Shown piece by piece: positions 53,517 to 62,330 of a stretch of 64,000 bases of DNA. The notes beneath the pieces were generated by a model. That model was not told where the DNA came from and ran no database searches. It saw only the letters and a program-made list of their open reading frames with translations. The DNA comes from Bacteroidales bacterium (GTDB taxonomy: Bacteria > Bacteroidota > Bacteroidia > Bacteroidales > UBA932). The stretch covers positions 1-64,000 of the forward strand of contig JAFYEM010000034.1 of assembly GCA_017544265.1 (NCBI GenBank), given 5' to 3'. Position numbers and translations under genes: made by a program. How positions within the stretch are numbered: the first letter of the stretch is position 1; every line of letters starts with the position of its first letter.

Positions 53517-54146
53517 TTGAAACACATAGAGCGAATATCAATGATGATTGCAACCGCTGTGGCGGTTGCTTTCGTCGTTTATTCCTGCAAGAGCAACCTG
53601 TCCGAGGCGGACAAGATAGACCTTAAGGCCGTTCCCTTCCAGACGGTCAGTGAAATGTTCTTCACCCAGACCGAAAACGGGCGGATAAAAATGAGGGTTG
53701 AGGCTCCCGTGATGGAGAGTTACGACCACGACACCGTGTCGTTCGAACTCTTCCCCGAAGGACTTAATGTCTATGCCTATTCGGAAAGCGGGCTGCTGGA
53801 AACCACGATCCGCAGCGATAACGCCCGCCACGATAAGATCAAGGCCAGCGGAGCGGAGAAGTGGTCTGCATTCGGCAATGTGGTGGTGAAGAACCAGATC
53901 AAGCAGGAGACTATGGAGACGGATACCATTTACTGGGACCAGAAGCAGCAGGAAATCTGGACTGACTGCTACATCAAAATGTACTCTCCGTCGGGTTTCA
54001 TGCAGGGTTACGGCATGCGCTCGGATGAAATGGCGCGCAATTCCATAATACTGAAGCCATTCAACAGTTACGGCTACGTCGTCCGGGACTCCACCGAAGT
54101 CATCATAGATACGGCTAATTTCATCGGGCCTTTGATGAAAAAATAA
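53517..54146 (+). CDS. lptC: LPS export protein LptC, probably TTG start
   Basis: A 209-residue lipoprotein-like protein of the LptC family, which passes lipopolysaccharide from the LptBFG pump to the periplasmic bridge. Signal MMIATAVAVAFVVYSC (Cys24), then FFTQTENGRIKMRVEAPVME, LNVYAYSESGLLETTIRSDN, AFGNVVVKNQ and the late SPSGFMQGYGMRSDE. A TTG at 53517 gives a basic n-region (KHIER) before the hydrophobic stretch; the ATG at 53541 would leave no positive charge. It starts 3 bases after the TPR gene. Confidence 0.85.
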   Translation: MKHIERISMMIATAVAVAFVVYSCKSNLSEADKIDLKAVPFQTVSEMFFTQTENGRIKMRVEAPVMESYDHDTVSFELFPEGLNVYAYSESGLLETTIRSDNARHDKIKASGAEKWSAFGNVVVKNQIKQETMETDTIYWDQKQQEIWTDCYIKMYSPSGFMQGYGMRSDEMARNSIILKPFNSYGYVVRDSTEVIIDTANFIGPLMKK

Positions 54147-54161
54147 AAATTATTAAATTTG
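54131..54161 (+). promoter_or_regulatory. Promoter of the PpiD-like gene
   Basis: TTTG (54131-54134, within the end of lptC), 19 bases, TAAATTTG (54154-54161), 33 bases before the ATG at 54195. The bases after the box, CGGGCT, resemble the six-base spacer of the leaderless genes, but no ATG follows there. Confidence 0.7.
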
Positions 54162-54194
54162 CGGGCTTTATTGGATAATTAAAAAAAATTAGAT

Positions 54195-55979
54195 ATGGCA
54201 GTGCTTGAAAAACTTCGCGGATGGGGAATTGTCCTTTCCATTCTTGTGGCCCTTCCGCTCTTGCTCTTCATCCTGGATCCGAGCCAGATTGCGCAGACCG
54301 TGCAGTCTGTGTCCTCCAAGTACGATGTGGGCAAAATCAATGGTAAGTCCGTGTCCTACACCGACTTCCATGAAAATGTCGAGAAATACAACCGTCTCGC
54401 CGAAATCATGTACGGAACCTCTTCCAGCGAAGAGATTCAGAGGCAGATGAGGGACGCGGCGTGGCAGGAACTCATAGACAAATACCTTTTCATCGAGAAT
54501 GCCCAGGCTGCGGGTATCCGCGTCGGCAAGGAGGAAATGAGGGATTTGACCATCGGTGAGAATCCTTCCTACATCCTCGCATCCAACCCTATGTTCGCAG
54601 GTGAGAACGGCGCGTTCTCCTCTGACAGGGTAGTGGAGTTCGTGCAGGCGGTGGATGAAGACGAGACCGGCCGTCTCGCCCTCGTATGGGACAATATGAA
54701 GCAGTCTGTCAACACAGTGCGCTATTACGAGAAGTATAATGCCCTGTTCACTGCGTCCGCTTTCGCAAACAGCCTCATGACCCAGCGCAATATCGAAGAG
54801 AACAACACTACCGCAAATGTGGAATTCGTCATGGCTCCCTTGAGCTATGCGAATGACAGCACCATAGTGGTATCTCCCGCTGAAATCAAGAGCTATTACA
54901 AGAATCACCAGAAGTCCTTCCGCCAGAAGGCTTCCCGCGAAATTGAGTATGCCGTTTTCCAGGTGGTTCCTTCCCGCAAGGACGTCGAGGAGGCATCTGA
55001 CGAGTTCACCCGTCTTTATGACGAGTTCGCCGCCGCCGAGAACCTGCGTGCCTTCCTGCAGCGCAATTCCGACCGCCAGTGGCAGGAGGAATTCTACCAC
55101 AAGGGAGACCTTAAGGTCATCAACCCGGACATTGAAGACTTTGTGTTCAATGGCGGAAAGGGCACTTCCCCCATCTATCATTCCGGTAATGTCCTCTACG
55201 CCGCACGCGTAATCAAATCCAATGCAGACTCCGCCCAGGTAGCGATTTTCGAGAAAGAAATCCTTGCCAGCAAGGAGACGTTCAACGACTATTACAACCA
55301 GGCCAACCGTCTTGCGACCCTCGCTGCCGGCAAACTTTCCGGCTATGAGGCCGCCGTCGATTCCATCGGGATTTACTCCCGCAACCTCACCATCAACGAG
55401 GGAACGGACACCTACGGTTCCATTTCCCGCGCCAAGGAAGTTACCCGCTGGGCCTTCGACAACAAGCCCGGAACCGCTTCCGGCATCATTACCGTGGAGA
55501 ACACTTACTTCTTCGTGGCTGCAGTAAAAGAGGCTCACAAAGAGGGCGTAGCCCCGCTCAGCGAGGTCTCCGAGCGCATCAAGAATATTCTTTATGCCGA
55601 GAAAGCCGCAGAGAAGAAGGCTGCCGAGGTGAAGGCTGAAATCGAGGGTCTTGAAACTCTCGAGGCCATCGCTGAGAAACTTGGCACATCGGTAAGCACC
55701 CAGGATGGCGTCGCGTTTGGCTCAATGTCTTCCCGCAACCTCGATCCGAAGCTCATCGGCGCTGTTTCCGCTGCCCAGGAAGGTGTCATCACCGGCCCCG
55801 TCGCAGGTTCTTACGGTGTCTATGTGTTCAAGGTCACCGGCCGCGAAACCGGTTCCTACTACACCGAGGATGATGCAAAGAACTCCCTGAAACAGGCTGT
55901 CGCCTACGGCTCGAGGATGATTCTCCCCGTGATGATGGACGATGCCGACGTAAAGGATAACCGCGAAAGATTCTTTTAA
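54195..55979 (+). CDS. PpiD-like periplasmic foldase lacking a parvulin domain
   Basis: A 594-residue protein anchored by one N-terminal helix (about 8-28, [19 protein letters not shown]). A SurA-N-like region follows ([20 protein letters not shown]; about 42-230), then helices and small beta elements. Bacteroidota PpiD proteins have about 700 residues with a parvulin domain marked by ARHILI and YSEDPGS motifs. Here these are absent and the region between about 255 and 345 is short. The C-terminal part ([20 protein letters not shown], then [10 protein letters not shown]) remains. It may be a chaperone without isomerase activity. Confidence 0.75.
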   Translation: MAVLEKLRGWGIVLSILVALPLLLFILDPSQIAQTVQSVSSKYDVGKINGKSVSYTDFHENVEKYNRLAEIMYGTSSSEEIQRQMRDAAWQELIDKYLFIENAQAAGIRVGKEEMRDLTIGENPSYILASNPMFAGENGAFSSDRVVEFVQAVDEDETGRLALVWDNMKQSVNTVRYYEKYNALFTASAFANSLMTQRNIEENNTTANVEFVMAPLSYANDSTIVVSPAEIKSYYKNHQKSFRQKASREIEYAVFQVVPSRKDVEEASDEFTRLYDEFAAAENLRAFLQRNSDRQWQEEFYHKGDLKVINPDIEDFVFNGGKGTSPIYHSGNVLYAARVIKSNADSAQVAIFEKEILASKETFNDYYNQANRLATLAAGKLSGYEAAVDSIGIYSRNLTINEGTDTYGSISRAKEVTRWAFDNKPGTASGIITVENTYFFVAAVKEAHKEGVAPLSEVSERIKNILYAEKAAEKKAAEVKAEIEGLETLEAIAEKLGTSVSTQDGVAFGSMSSRNLDPKLIGAVSAAQEGVITGPVAGSYGVYVFKVTGRETGSYYTEDDAKNSLKQAVAYGSRMILPVMMDDADVKDNRERFF

Positions 55980-55984
55980 TTGAC

Positions 55985-57088
55985 ATGGCACTCAAATGTG
56001 GCATAGTGGGACTTCCCAATGTAGGGAAGTCCACTTTGTTTAACTGCGTCAGTTCTTCCAAGGCGCAGAGCGCAAACTTTCCTTTCTGTACCATCGAGCC
56101 GAATGTGGGCTCGGTGAACGTGCCAGACCGCAGGCTTGACACCCTCAGTGAAATCTGCAATCCCAAGCGTACCATTCCCGCTACCGTAGAAATAGTGGAT
56201 ATCGCCGGGCTTGTCAAGGGCGCCAGCAAGGGCGAAGGTCTAGGGAACCAGTTCCTCGCGAATATACGCGAGACGGATGCCATCCTGCACGTTCTACGCT
56301 GTTTCGACGACGGCAATATCGTCCATGTGGACGGCAGCGTGGACCCTGTCCGTGACAAGGAGGTCGTGGACCTGGAGCTGCAGATAAAGGATCTGGAAAC
56401 CGTCGAGGCTCGCATCAAGAAGGTCGAGAAGCAGGCTACCACAGGCGGCGACAAGGATGCCAGGAAACTGCTTTCCCTGCTGCTGCGCTACCGCGAAGTG
56501 CTGCTTGAAGGCAAGTGCTGCCGCGTGGTGGTGCCGGAGAATGCAGAGGAGGAAAAAATGGCCCGCGAGCTGTTCCTTCTCACCAACAAGCCCGTCTTGT
56601 ATGTCTGCAATGTCGATGAGGCCTCTGCCGCAAGCGGCAATGCATACGTCGATGCCGTCCGCGAGGCGGTCAAAGACGAGAATGCGGGAATCCTTGTAAT
56701 CGCAGCCCGCACCGAAGCCGAGATAGCTGAAATCGAGGATTATGAAGACCGCAAGATGTTCCTTGAGGAACTCGGCCTTGAGGAATCTGGCGTAGTCCGC
56801 CTTATCCAGGAGGCCTATCATCTTCTCAATCTGCGCACTTTCTTCACGGCCGGCGCCGACGAGTGCCGAGCCTGGACCATCCATGTCGGGGACAAGGCTC
56901 CCCGGGCCGCCGGAGTGATCCATACGGATTTCGAACGCGGATTTATCCGTGCCGAGGTCATCAAGTATGAGGATTTCGTTAACTACCGCACTGAGGCTGC
57001 GGTGCGTGCCGCAGGAAAAATGGGTATCGAGGGGAAAGATTACGTCGTCCAGGACGGTGACATAATGCACTTCCTTTTCAACGTTTAG
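55985..57088 (+). CDS. ychF: Redox-responsive ribosome-binding ATPase YchF/OLA1
   Basis: A 367-residue Obg-family P-loop ATPase. G1 is GLPNVGKST (9-17), G3 [20 protein letters not shown], and the altered G4 is NVDE (CNVDEAS), which explains the preference for ATP. The C-terminal TGS-like domain has [17 protein letters not shown] and the ending FLFNV. It follows the PpiD-like gene by 5 bases. Its stop overlaps the convergent LolA-like gene by 4 bases. Confidence 0.96.
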   Translation: MALKCGIVGLPNVGKSTLFNCVSSSKAQSANFPFCTIEPNVGSVNVPDRRLDTLSEICNPKRTIPATVEIVDIAGLVKGASKGEGLGNQFLANIRETDAILHVLRCFDDGNIVHVDGSVDPVRDKEVVDLELQIKDLETVEARIKKVEKQATTGGDKDARKLLSLLLRYREVLLEGKCCRVVVPENAEEEKMARELFLLTNKPVLYVCNVDEASAASGNAYVDAVREAVKDENAGILVIAARTEAEIAEIEDYEDRKMFLEELGLEESGVVRLIQEAYHLLNLRTFFTAGADECRAWTIHVGDKAPRAAGVIHTDFERGFIRAEVIKYEDFVNYRTEAAVRAAGKMGIEGKDYVVQDGDIMHFLFNV

Positions 57089-57711
57089 CGTTTGTCTATG
57101 ACTGTCGCGCCGGCGAACTCGGCGGGATTGTAAGCCACTTTGGATTCAGAAACGCCGATGGCGACGTCTTTGATAACCATGGTTATGCCGCTTATTTTGG
57201 CAGAAAAGGTCAAAGGCAGATAAGTTTTCTTCGAAACGACGATGTCAATCTTCTTGGGATCGTCCTTGTTGGTGTTGCTTTTCTGCTTTTTGCAGCTGAT
57301 ATACCATGCAGTATCGGTCTCTTTGGAAAGGGTGCAGTCGTACCCCTCGGTGACCGCGCCCATCATGGCGGCGCCGTCGTCCGCATCTGAGGAACCGCTT
57401 ACGCCAGAGTTCGTGATTGTCAGTTCGTTGGAGTCGGATTTGTAGGACCAGTCCGTTTTTCCGTCACTTATCTCCACGGTCTTGACATCCATTATATTGA
57501 CTTCCAGCCTCATCTTTTCCCCTTTGGTATAGCACTTTGTCGGAATGGAGCCCAGGATGGGGATTTTCATTTCCATAATCATATATAAGCCTTCGGTCTC
57601 GCCGCGGTTCAGTTCGGTTACCATCTTTTCAAGTATTTCTTCGGGGGTCTGTGCGAAAAGCGCCGCCATCGCAAGAGTCGCAGCGCATAATACAGCAATA
57701 ATCTTTTTCAT
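57085..57711 (-). CDS. LolA-like outer-membrane lipoprotein carrier
   Basis: A 208-residue periplasmic protein with a signal peptide (MKKIIAVLCAATLAMAALFAQ). The body fits the LolA fold: TPEEILEKMVTELNRGETEG, the strand KMRLEVNIMDVKTVEISDGK with a Trp (TDWSYKSD), and KKIDIVVSKKTYLPLTFSAK. LolA carries lipoproteins across the periplasm. Bacteroidota often have several such paralogues, so the specific role is open. It is the only minus-strand gene between 45061 and 62330. Confidence 0.75.
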   Translation of the reverse strand: MKKIIAVLCAATLAMAALFAQTPEEILEKMVTELNRGETEGLYMIMEMKIPILGSIPTKCYTKGEKMRLEVNIMDVKTVEISDGKTDWSYKSDSNELTITNSGVSGSSDADDGAAMMGAVTEGYDCTLSKETDTAWYISCKKQKSNTNKDDPKKIDIVVSKKTYLPLTFSAKISGITMVIKDVAIGVSESKVAYNPAEFAGATVIDKR

Positions 57712-57745
57712 TTTTCTTTAAACAGCTTCTTATTATCGTAAAAAG

Positions 57746-57753
57746 CAAATATA
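57746..57753 (-). promoter_or_regulatory. -7 promoter box of the LolA-like gene
   Basis: Minus-strand TATATTTG, 34 bases before the ATG at 57711. No clear -33. Confidence 0.5.
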
Positions 57754-57854
57754 TGATAAAATGACTGGATTTTTGTTGAAAATTTATGTTTTGAGCAATA
57801 AAAAATACGTGTTTTCGGTCGTCGGGTATTTGAAAATTGCTGATATTTGCGGGT

Positions 57855-58802
57855 ATGAAGGTGTTGGTGATATATCTGAGTTTGTTGTTCGCCCCCGGTG
57901 ATTCGCTGCTGGTGATGTTCTGGAATCTGGAAAATTTCTTCGACCCGGCGGACAGCCTGCAATGTGCGGCGGACCATGAATTTTCCCCTGAGGGGGAACG
58001 GCACTGGACCCGTCGGCGTTTTTACCGCAAATGCGAACTGGTTTCCAAGGCTGTGCTTTGGCTTGCCTCACGTGAGAACCGCATCCCCGACATAATAGCT
58101 GTCGCCGAGATTGAAAACCGCTTTGTAATGCGGAGCATATTGCGCTTAACGGCGCTCGATAAACTGGATTACGGCATAGTCCACTATGACTCGCCGGATC
58201 CGAGGGGAATCGACGTGGGGCTGTTTTACCGCAAGTCGACACTGCGTAAACTCCGTTCCAAACCCTGTCATATCCCCGGAGTCGCAAGCCGCGACATACT
58301 CCTCGCCGAGTTCCAGCTTCAGTCCCCACCCCTGTCCTCCCGCCCGAGCGCAGCGAGCGGAGAGATCTCCCTCCTCGTAAACCACCACCCGTCAAAATAC
58401 GGCGGAGCCTCTTCCGCCGCTCGCCGCGAAAAGGCCATAGACCGTCTTGCTGAGCTGTCCGACTCTCTCGCGGCGGAGGGCCGCCGGCGGATAATCGCCA
58501 TCGGCGACATGAACGACACGCCCGACAATCCCGTCTATTTGCGCCTGCCTATGGTGAACGCCTCCCTGCCCCTTCACCGGCGCGGCGAAGGCTCAATACG
58601 CTTTAACGGCAAATGGGAACTTATAGACCTGGTATTTCTTTCGGAAGACCTCGCCAATTGCCCTGTGGAGGTCGTCAGGATACCCTTCCTGCTGACAAAG
58701 GACACCGTGCACAGTGGGGTAAAACCCTTGCGTACATACTCAGGACCGCGTTATTCCGGCGGCGTTTCCGACCATCTCCCGGTGCTTGTTAAGATTCCAT
58801 AA
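57855..58802 (+). CDS. Endonuclease/exonuclease/phosphatase family protein
   Basis: A 315-residue protein of the EEP superfamily. Markers are VMFWNLENFFDP (metal-binding Asn and Glu), DIIAVAEIENR, VNHHPSKYGG, IIAIGDMNDTPDNP and the final SDHLPVLVKI (catalytic Asp-His). It may cut DNA, RNA or phosphoesters; the substrate is not readable. A hydrophobic start suggests export. Weak -7-like GATATTTG lies five bases before the ATG. A 39-bp repeat element is embedded at about residues 160-173 (LSSRPSAASGEIS), where closest relatives should lack it. Confidence 0.82.
   Translation: MKVLVIYLSLLFAPGDSLLVMFWNLENFFDPADSLQCAADHEFSPEGERHWTRRRFYRKCELVSKAVLWLASRENRIPDIIAVAEIENRFVMRSILRLTALDKLDYGIVHYDSPDPRGIDVGLFYRKSTLRKLRSKPCHIPGVASRDILLAEFQLQSPPLSSRPSAASGEISLLVNHHPSKYGGASSAARREKAIDRLAELSDSLAAEGRRRIIAIGDMNDTPDNPVYLRLPMVNASLPLHRRGEGSIRFNGKWELIDLVFLSEDLANCPVEVVRIPFLLTKDTVHSGVKPLRTYSGPRYSGGVSDHLPVLVKIP
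58333..58371. repeat. 39-bp copy of the repeat seen in the OstA-like gene
   Basis: Matches 17618-17656 at 36 of 39 positions, sharing an exact 20-base core that starts GCGCAGCGAG. After GAGATCTCCC the two diverge, so this is a left-end partial copy. It is translated in frame in the EEP protein. Confidence 0.65.
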
Positions 58803-58816
58803 AATTATTAACTTTG
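58786..58816 (+). promoter_or_regulatory. Promoter of galK
   Basis: TTG (58786-58788), 20 bases, TAACTTTG (58809-58816), 36 bases before the ATG at 58853. The -33 lies in the end of the EEP gene. Confidence 0.6.
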
Positions 58817-58852
58817 CCCAATTCGAAAACTAAAACTAAAAACTAAATAATC

Positions 58853-59995
58853 ATGAAAGAGAAAATCCAGGAAAAATTCAAGACCCTGTTCGGCGAGGAA
58901 GGTATCCTCTATGCATCGGCAGGCCGTATCAATCTCATTGGTGAGCACACTGACTATAACGGCGGTTATGTGTTCCCCGGCGCAATCGACAAGGGAATTG
59001 TCGCAGCCCTGAGTGTCAACGGGACCCAGAAGGTCAAACTCTTCTCCCTCGACTACGACGAATATGTGGAATTCGGCCTGAATGAAGAGGACAAGCCGGC
59101 ACAGCAGTGGGCATGCTATGTTTTCGGAGTATGCCGCGAGACCATCAAGCGCGGCGGCAAGGTCGAAGGTTTCAACGCCGTTTTTGCCGGCGATGTGCCC
59201 CTCGGCGCAGGCCTGTCCTCATCGGCCGCACTTGAAAGCACATTCGCTTTTGCCCTCAACGACATTTTCGGCAATAATATCGACAAGTTTGAACTTGCCA
59301 AAATCGGGCAGAGCACCGAGCATAACTACTGCGGCGTGAAATGCGGCATCATGGACCAATTCGCTTCCGTGTTCGGAAAGAAGGACCAGCTTATCCGCCT
59401 CAACTGCAAGACCCTGGAATACAAATACTTCCCCTTTGATGCAAAGGGTTACAAACTCGTTCTGATAGACTCCTGCGTCAAGCACGAACTCGCTTCCAGC
59501 GCCTATAACAAGCGCCGCGCTTCCTGCGAAAATGCCGCTGCTGCAATACGCAGGAACCATCCCGAGGTGGAATTCCTCAGCGATGCCAAACGCGTATGGC
59601 TGGACGAGGTCCGTGCGGACATTCCCGAGGAGGATTTCCTCCGTGCGGAATACGTCATAGGTGAGGTCCAGAGGGTTCTGGATGTCTGCGACGCCCTCGA
59701 AAGAGGTGACTTCAAGACCGTCGGCGAGATGATGTATCAGACTCATTTCGGCATGTCGCGTCTATATGAGGTCAGCTGCGAAGAACTCGACTTCCTTAAC
59801 AAGCTCGCCCGCAAGTGCGATGTCACCGGTTCCCGCGTCATGGGCGGCGGCTTCGGCGGCTGCACCATCAACCTCGTTAAGGACGAGATCTACGACAGCT
59901 TTATCGACACCGCCGTGAAGGAATTCACCGCCAAGTTCGGTCACGCCCCGAAGGTCTATCCCGTCGTAATTTCCGACGGCGCAAGAAGGCTGTAA
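58853..59995 (+). CDS. galK: Galactokinase
   Basis: A 380-residue GHMP kinase that phosphorylates galactose in the Leloir pathway. It shows the galactokinase signature GRINLIGEHTDYNGGYVFP (24-42), the ATP loop PLGAGLSSSAALE, CGIMDQFASVFG with the catalytic Asp, and the GHMP C-motif MGGGFGGCTINLV. Full length. A REP-like hairpin and a putative sulfate exporter gene follow. Confidence 0.97.
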   Translation: MKEKIQEKFKTLFGEEGILYASAGRINLIGEHTDYNGGYVFPGAIDKGIVAALSVNGTQKVKLFSLDYDEYVEFGLNEEDKPAQQWACYVFGVCRETIKRGGKVEGFNAVFAGDVPLGAGLSSSAALESTFAFALNDIFGNNIDKFELAKIGQSTEHNYCGVKCGIMDQFASVFGKKDQLIRLNCKTLEYKYFPFDAKGYKLVLIDSCVKHELASSAYNKRRASCENAAAAIRRNHPEVEFLSDAKRVWLDEVRADIPEEDFLRAEYVIGEVQRVLDVCDALERGDFKTVGEMMYQTHFGMSRLYEVSCEELDFLNKLARKCDVTGSRVMGGGFGGCTINLVKDEIYDSFIDTAVKEFTAKFGHAPKVYPVVISDGARRL

Positions 59996-60022
59996 TAAAG
60001 AAGAATACTGTTATAAAACTAC

Positions 60023-60046
60023 GGGCCTTCGGCCCTATCCCTCCCA
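60023..60046 (+). repeat. REP-like hairpin followed by CCCTCCCA
   Basis: GGGCCTTCGGCCC (60023-60035) forms a perfect 5-bp stem with a TTC loop, then three bases and CCCTCCCA (60039-60046), ending six bases before the ATG at 60053. It could also be a galK attenuator, but no T run follows. Confidence 0.5.
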
Positions 60047-60052
60047 CCACTT

Positions 60053-61399
60053 ATGAGCAACAAAGAAAAACTATACAAAACCGAAGATTGGCTGGCGGTG
60101 TGGATAGGCTTTGCGGTGATTGCTGTGGGGTGCCTTGCGGTTTTAACAGGCTGGTTCGACTTTTCAGCAGTTAAATTCAGTACCTGGACACTTGGCGAAA
60201 ACCTCACCGAAGCCCAGGCCGCAAAAGTCACAGCTCTCGGAGCACAGCTTGGCTCCTGGGTTTTCTGGCGGAAAACCCTGGTCACCCTGCTGGTTCTCGG
60301 GGTGCTTTTCGCCTGCGGAGTCAAACTTCAGGGAGAGAGCCTCAAAAAGTACATACCGGCCTTCCTCTGCCTTTTTGCAGTAGCCTTCACAGTGCGCCTG
60401 ATAAGCGCCGAGTTCACCCTGAACCGCTATCTCGAATGGGCCTTCTGGGCGCTTCTTGTGGGACTTTTGATCTCCAACACCGTGGGGGTACCCGCCTGGC
60501 TCAAGCCCGCAATCCGCACTGAATTCTACATCAAGACCGGACTCGTCATAATGGGCTTTTCGGTGCTGTTTTCGAACATAGCCAAGTTCGGTCTCTATGG
60601 TCTGGGAATCGCCTGGATAGTAACCCCGCTGGTAATAATTTTCATGTACTGGCTTGGTACCAGGGTATTCAAGATGGACAATAAGCCGCTGGTGATTACC
60701 CTTGCCTCGGCGACATCAGTCTGCGGAACATCCGCCGCGATTGCCACCGGAGCGGCAGCCGGCGCGAAGAAAAACGACCTGTCCATCGCTGTGTCCATTT
60801 CCATCATCTTCACAATTCTCATGATGGTGTTCGAGCCCATGATTATCCGCGCCTGCGGAATGAACCAGATGATGGGCGGCGCCCTTATAGGCGGCACTGT
60901 GGACTCCACGGGGGCTGTGGTCGTCGCCGGCACCGCGCTCGGTCCGGAGGCCCAGCAGGTGGCCGTGCTGGTAAAGAGTATCCAGAATATCCTCATTGGC
61001 TTTATCGCTTTCTTCGTGGCTCTGTTCTTTGCGACCAAAGTCAACCGTACAGGCTCGTCAAAGGTCGGCGCCTCGGAAATCTGGGTCCGGTTCCCTAAGT
61101 TCATCATAGGCTTCTTCGCGGCTTCGCTTGTGGCGTCCTTCCTTATCCAGCCTGTTTTCGGCGGGGATTCAGTAAAGGCCATCAACGGAGTGCTGGACCA
61201 GTATAAGAACTGGGCTTTCGTGCTGGCTTTCACCAGCATAGGCCTGGATACAAACTTCCGCGAAATCGGCCGTCAGATGCAGGGCGGCAAGGTACTCTGG
61301 CTCTATATCATCGGCCAGACCTTCAACATCCTGCTAACCCTATTCGCCGTCTGGCTGCTCCTTTCCGGTGTGGTTTTCCCCATACCGGTTCTTCAGTAA
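60053..61399 (+). CDS. YeiH-family putative sulfate exporter (UPF0324)
   Basis: A 448-residue membrane protein with about 11-12 helices. It has the family motifs RTEFYIKTGLVIMGFSVLF, ASATSVCGTSAAIATGAAAG, GGTVDSTGAVVVAGT and FVLAFTSIGLDTNFREI. UPF0324/YeiH proteins are annotated as putative sulfate exporters, but evidence is limited. It follows galK by 57 bases with a hairpin between, so co-transcription is uncertain. Confidence 0.88.
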   Translation: MSNKEKLYKTEDWLAVWIGFAVIAVGCLAVLTGWFDFSAVKFSTWTLGENLTEAQAAKVTALGAQLGSWVFWRKTLVTLLVLGVLFACGVKLQGESLKKYIPAFLCLFAVAFTVRLISAEFTLNRYLEWAFWALLVGLLISNTVGVPAWLKPAIRTEFYIKTGLVIMGFSVLFSNIAKFGLYGLGIAWIVTPLVIIFMYWLGTRVFKMDNKPLVITLASATSVCGTSAAIATGAAAGAKKNDLSIAVSISIIFTILMMVFEPMIIRACGMNQMMGGALIGGTVDSTGAVVVAGTALGPEAQQVAVLVKSIQNILIGFIAFFVALFFATKVNRTGSSKVGASEIWVRFPKFIIGFFAASLVASFLIQPVFGGDSVKAINGVLDQYKNWAFVLAFTSIGLDTNFREIGRQMQGGKVLWLYIIGQTFNILLTLFAVWLLLSGVVFPIPVLQ

Positions 61400-61431
61400 A
61401 TGATTGATGAAGGGGTAAAACAGTTTTTTAA

Positions 61432-61704
61432 ATGAAAAATTGGAAGAAAGTCGTGACATGGGTCGTCGCAGTGGCGGTGGTCGCTGCGGCGGTGTATGTC
61501 ATGGCCCTGAGGCTGGGGCTGGCGGACGGACTGGATTTCGGGGCAGGGGCGTATTATTGGGCGGACATACCCGAGGCGGAAAAGATATTCCGCGACGGCG
61601 TTTATTCCCCGTCTCTTCCATATTGGGTCTATGTAGTATTGTTCCTCGCCTGGGGCTGGCTGATGTACCGCCTGTGGGGCTGGGTGGAGAAGAAAAGCAA
61701 ATGA
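61432..61704 (+). CDS. Small two-helix membrane protein (90 aa)
   Basis: A 90-residue protein with a basic N-terminus (MKNWKK), a membrane helix (about 7-27), a loop with GAGAYYWADIPEAEKIFRDG, and a second helix (about 64-80, WVYVVLFLAWGWLMYRLW) followed by KKSK. No family recognised. Its stop overlaps the start of the next gene (ATGA), so it is translationally coupled to the CpXC protein. The loop motif YYWxDIP is found, in my recollection, in some Bacteroidales small membrane proteins. Confidence 0.65.
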   Translation: MKNWKKVVTWVVAVAVVAAAVYVMALRLGLADGLDFGAGAYYWADIPEAEKIFRDGVYSPSLPYWVYVVLFLAWGWLMYRLWGWVEKKSK

Positions 61705-62330
61705 AAGCAAAGTGCTCCAAATGCGGGCGGGAATATGAGGTCCGCGCTTATCCGCTGATCAATGTCGCCTCGGACCCGGAACTGAAGGCCCGGGTCCGGG
61801 ACGGTTCCATATTCGTGGGAGACTGCCCTTACTGCGGCGCCAGGAACCTTCTGAAATACGAATCCCTCTACCACGACCCGGCAGAGCACCTTATGATATG
61901 GCTGCTTCCTGACGGCGCGCCGGCGGAAGAAAAGCTGCAAGCCATTTCAGACGCCCTTCGCGGCGAACTTGGCAATTATACCCTCCGCCGTGTCCATGAA
62001 GCCGGAGAACTGATGGAAAAAATCAACATCTTCAATGCGGGGCTGGACGACGCCGTGATGGAAATGTGCAAATACATCACCCGGATGGAACTTTCCACCA
62101 CGCAGAAAGACGCTTCGCTCAGGGATGTGCCCATGAAATTTTCCGGCGCGGACAGCCCCGACCACGAACTGATTTTCAGCTATTTCCACAATGGCGGGGC
62201 CTTCACCGTGAACGTCGGTTTCAATGTCTATGAAGACTGCCGCGCGATCCTCTCCCGCAACAGCGCACTTCTTCCCGGCACGCCTTTTCCCTGCATAGAC
62301 GCTGAATGGGTTACTTCCGTAATCCGCTGA
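61701..62330 (+). CDS. CpXC-type zinc-ribbon protein
   Basis: A 209-residue protein with an N-terminal zinc ribbon: CSKC (residues 4-7) and CPYC (35-38). Between them and after, the pattern GDCPYCGARNLLKYESLYHD matches CpXC proteins, a family of unknown function. The rest (about 50-209) is mixed alpha/beta with a conserved-looking NIFNAGLDDAVMEMCKY. No catalytic site is visible. It is coupled to the small membrane protein upstream and its stop abuts the convergent galM stop. Confidence 0.75.
   Translation: MKAKCSKCGREYEVRAYPLINVASDPELKARVRDGSIFVGDCPYCGARNLLKYESLYHDPAEHLMIWLLPDGAPAEEKLQAISDALRGELGNYTLRRVHEAGELMEKINIFNAGLDDAVMEMCKYITRMELSTTQKDASLRDVPMKFSGADSPDHELIFSYFHNGGAFTVNVGFNVYEDCRAILSRNSALLPGTPFPCIDAEWVTSVIR

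Noticed and set aside
57085..57088. Stop-codon overlap of ychF and the LolA-like gene as a regulatory feature
   Set aside because: A four-base convergent overlap (TTAG) is common in compact genomes and carries no further signal.
60023..60052. galK terminator
   Set aside because: The hairpin is good but is followed by ATCCCTCCC, not by a T run, so intrinsic termination is unlikely; it is listed as REP-like instead.
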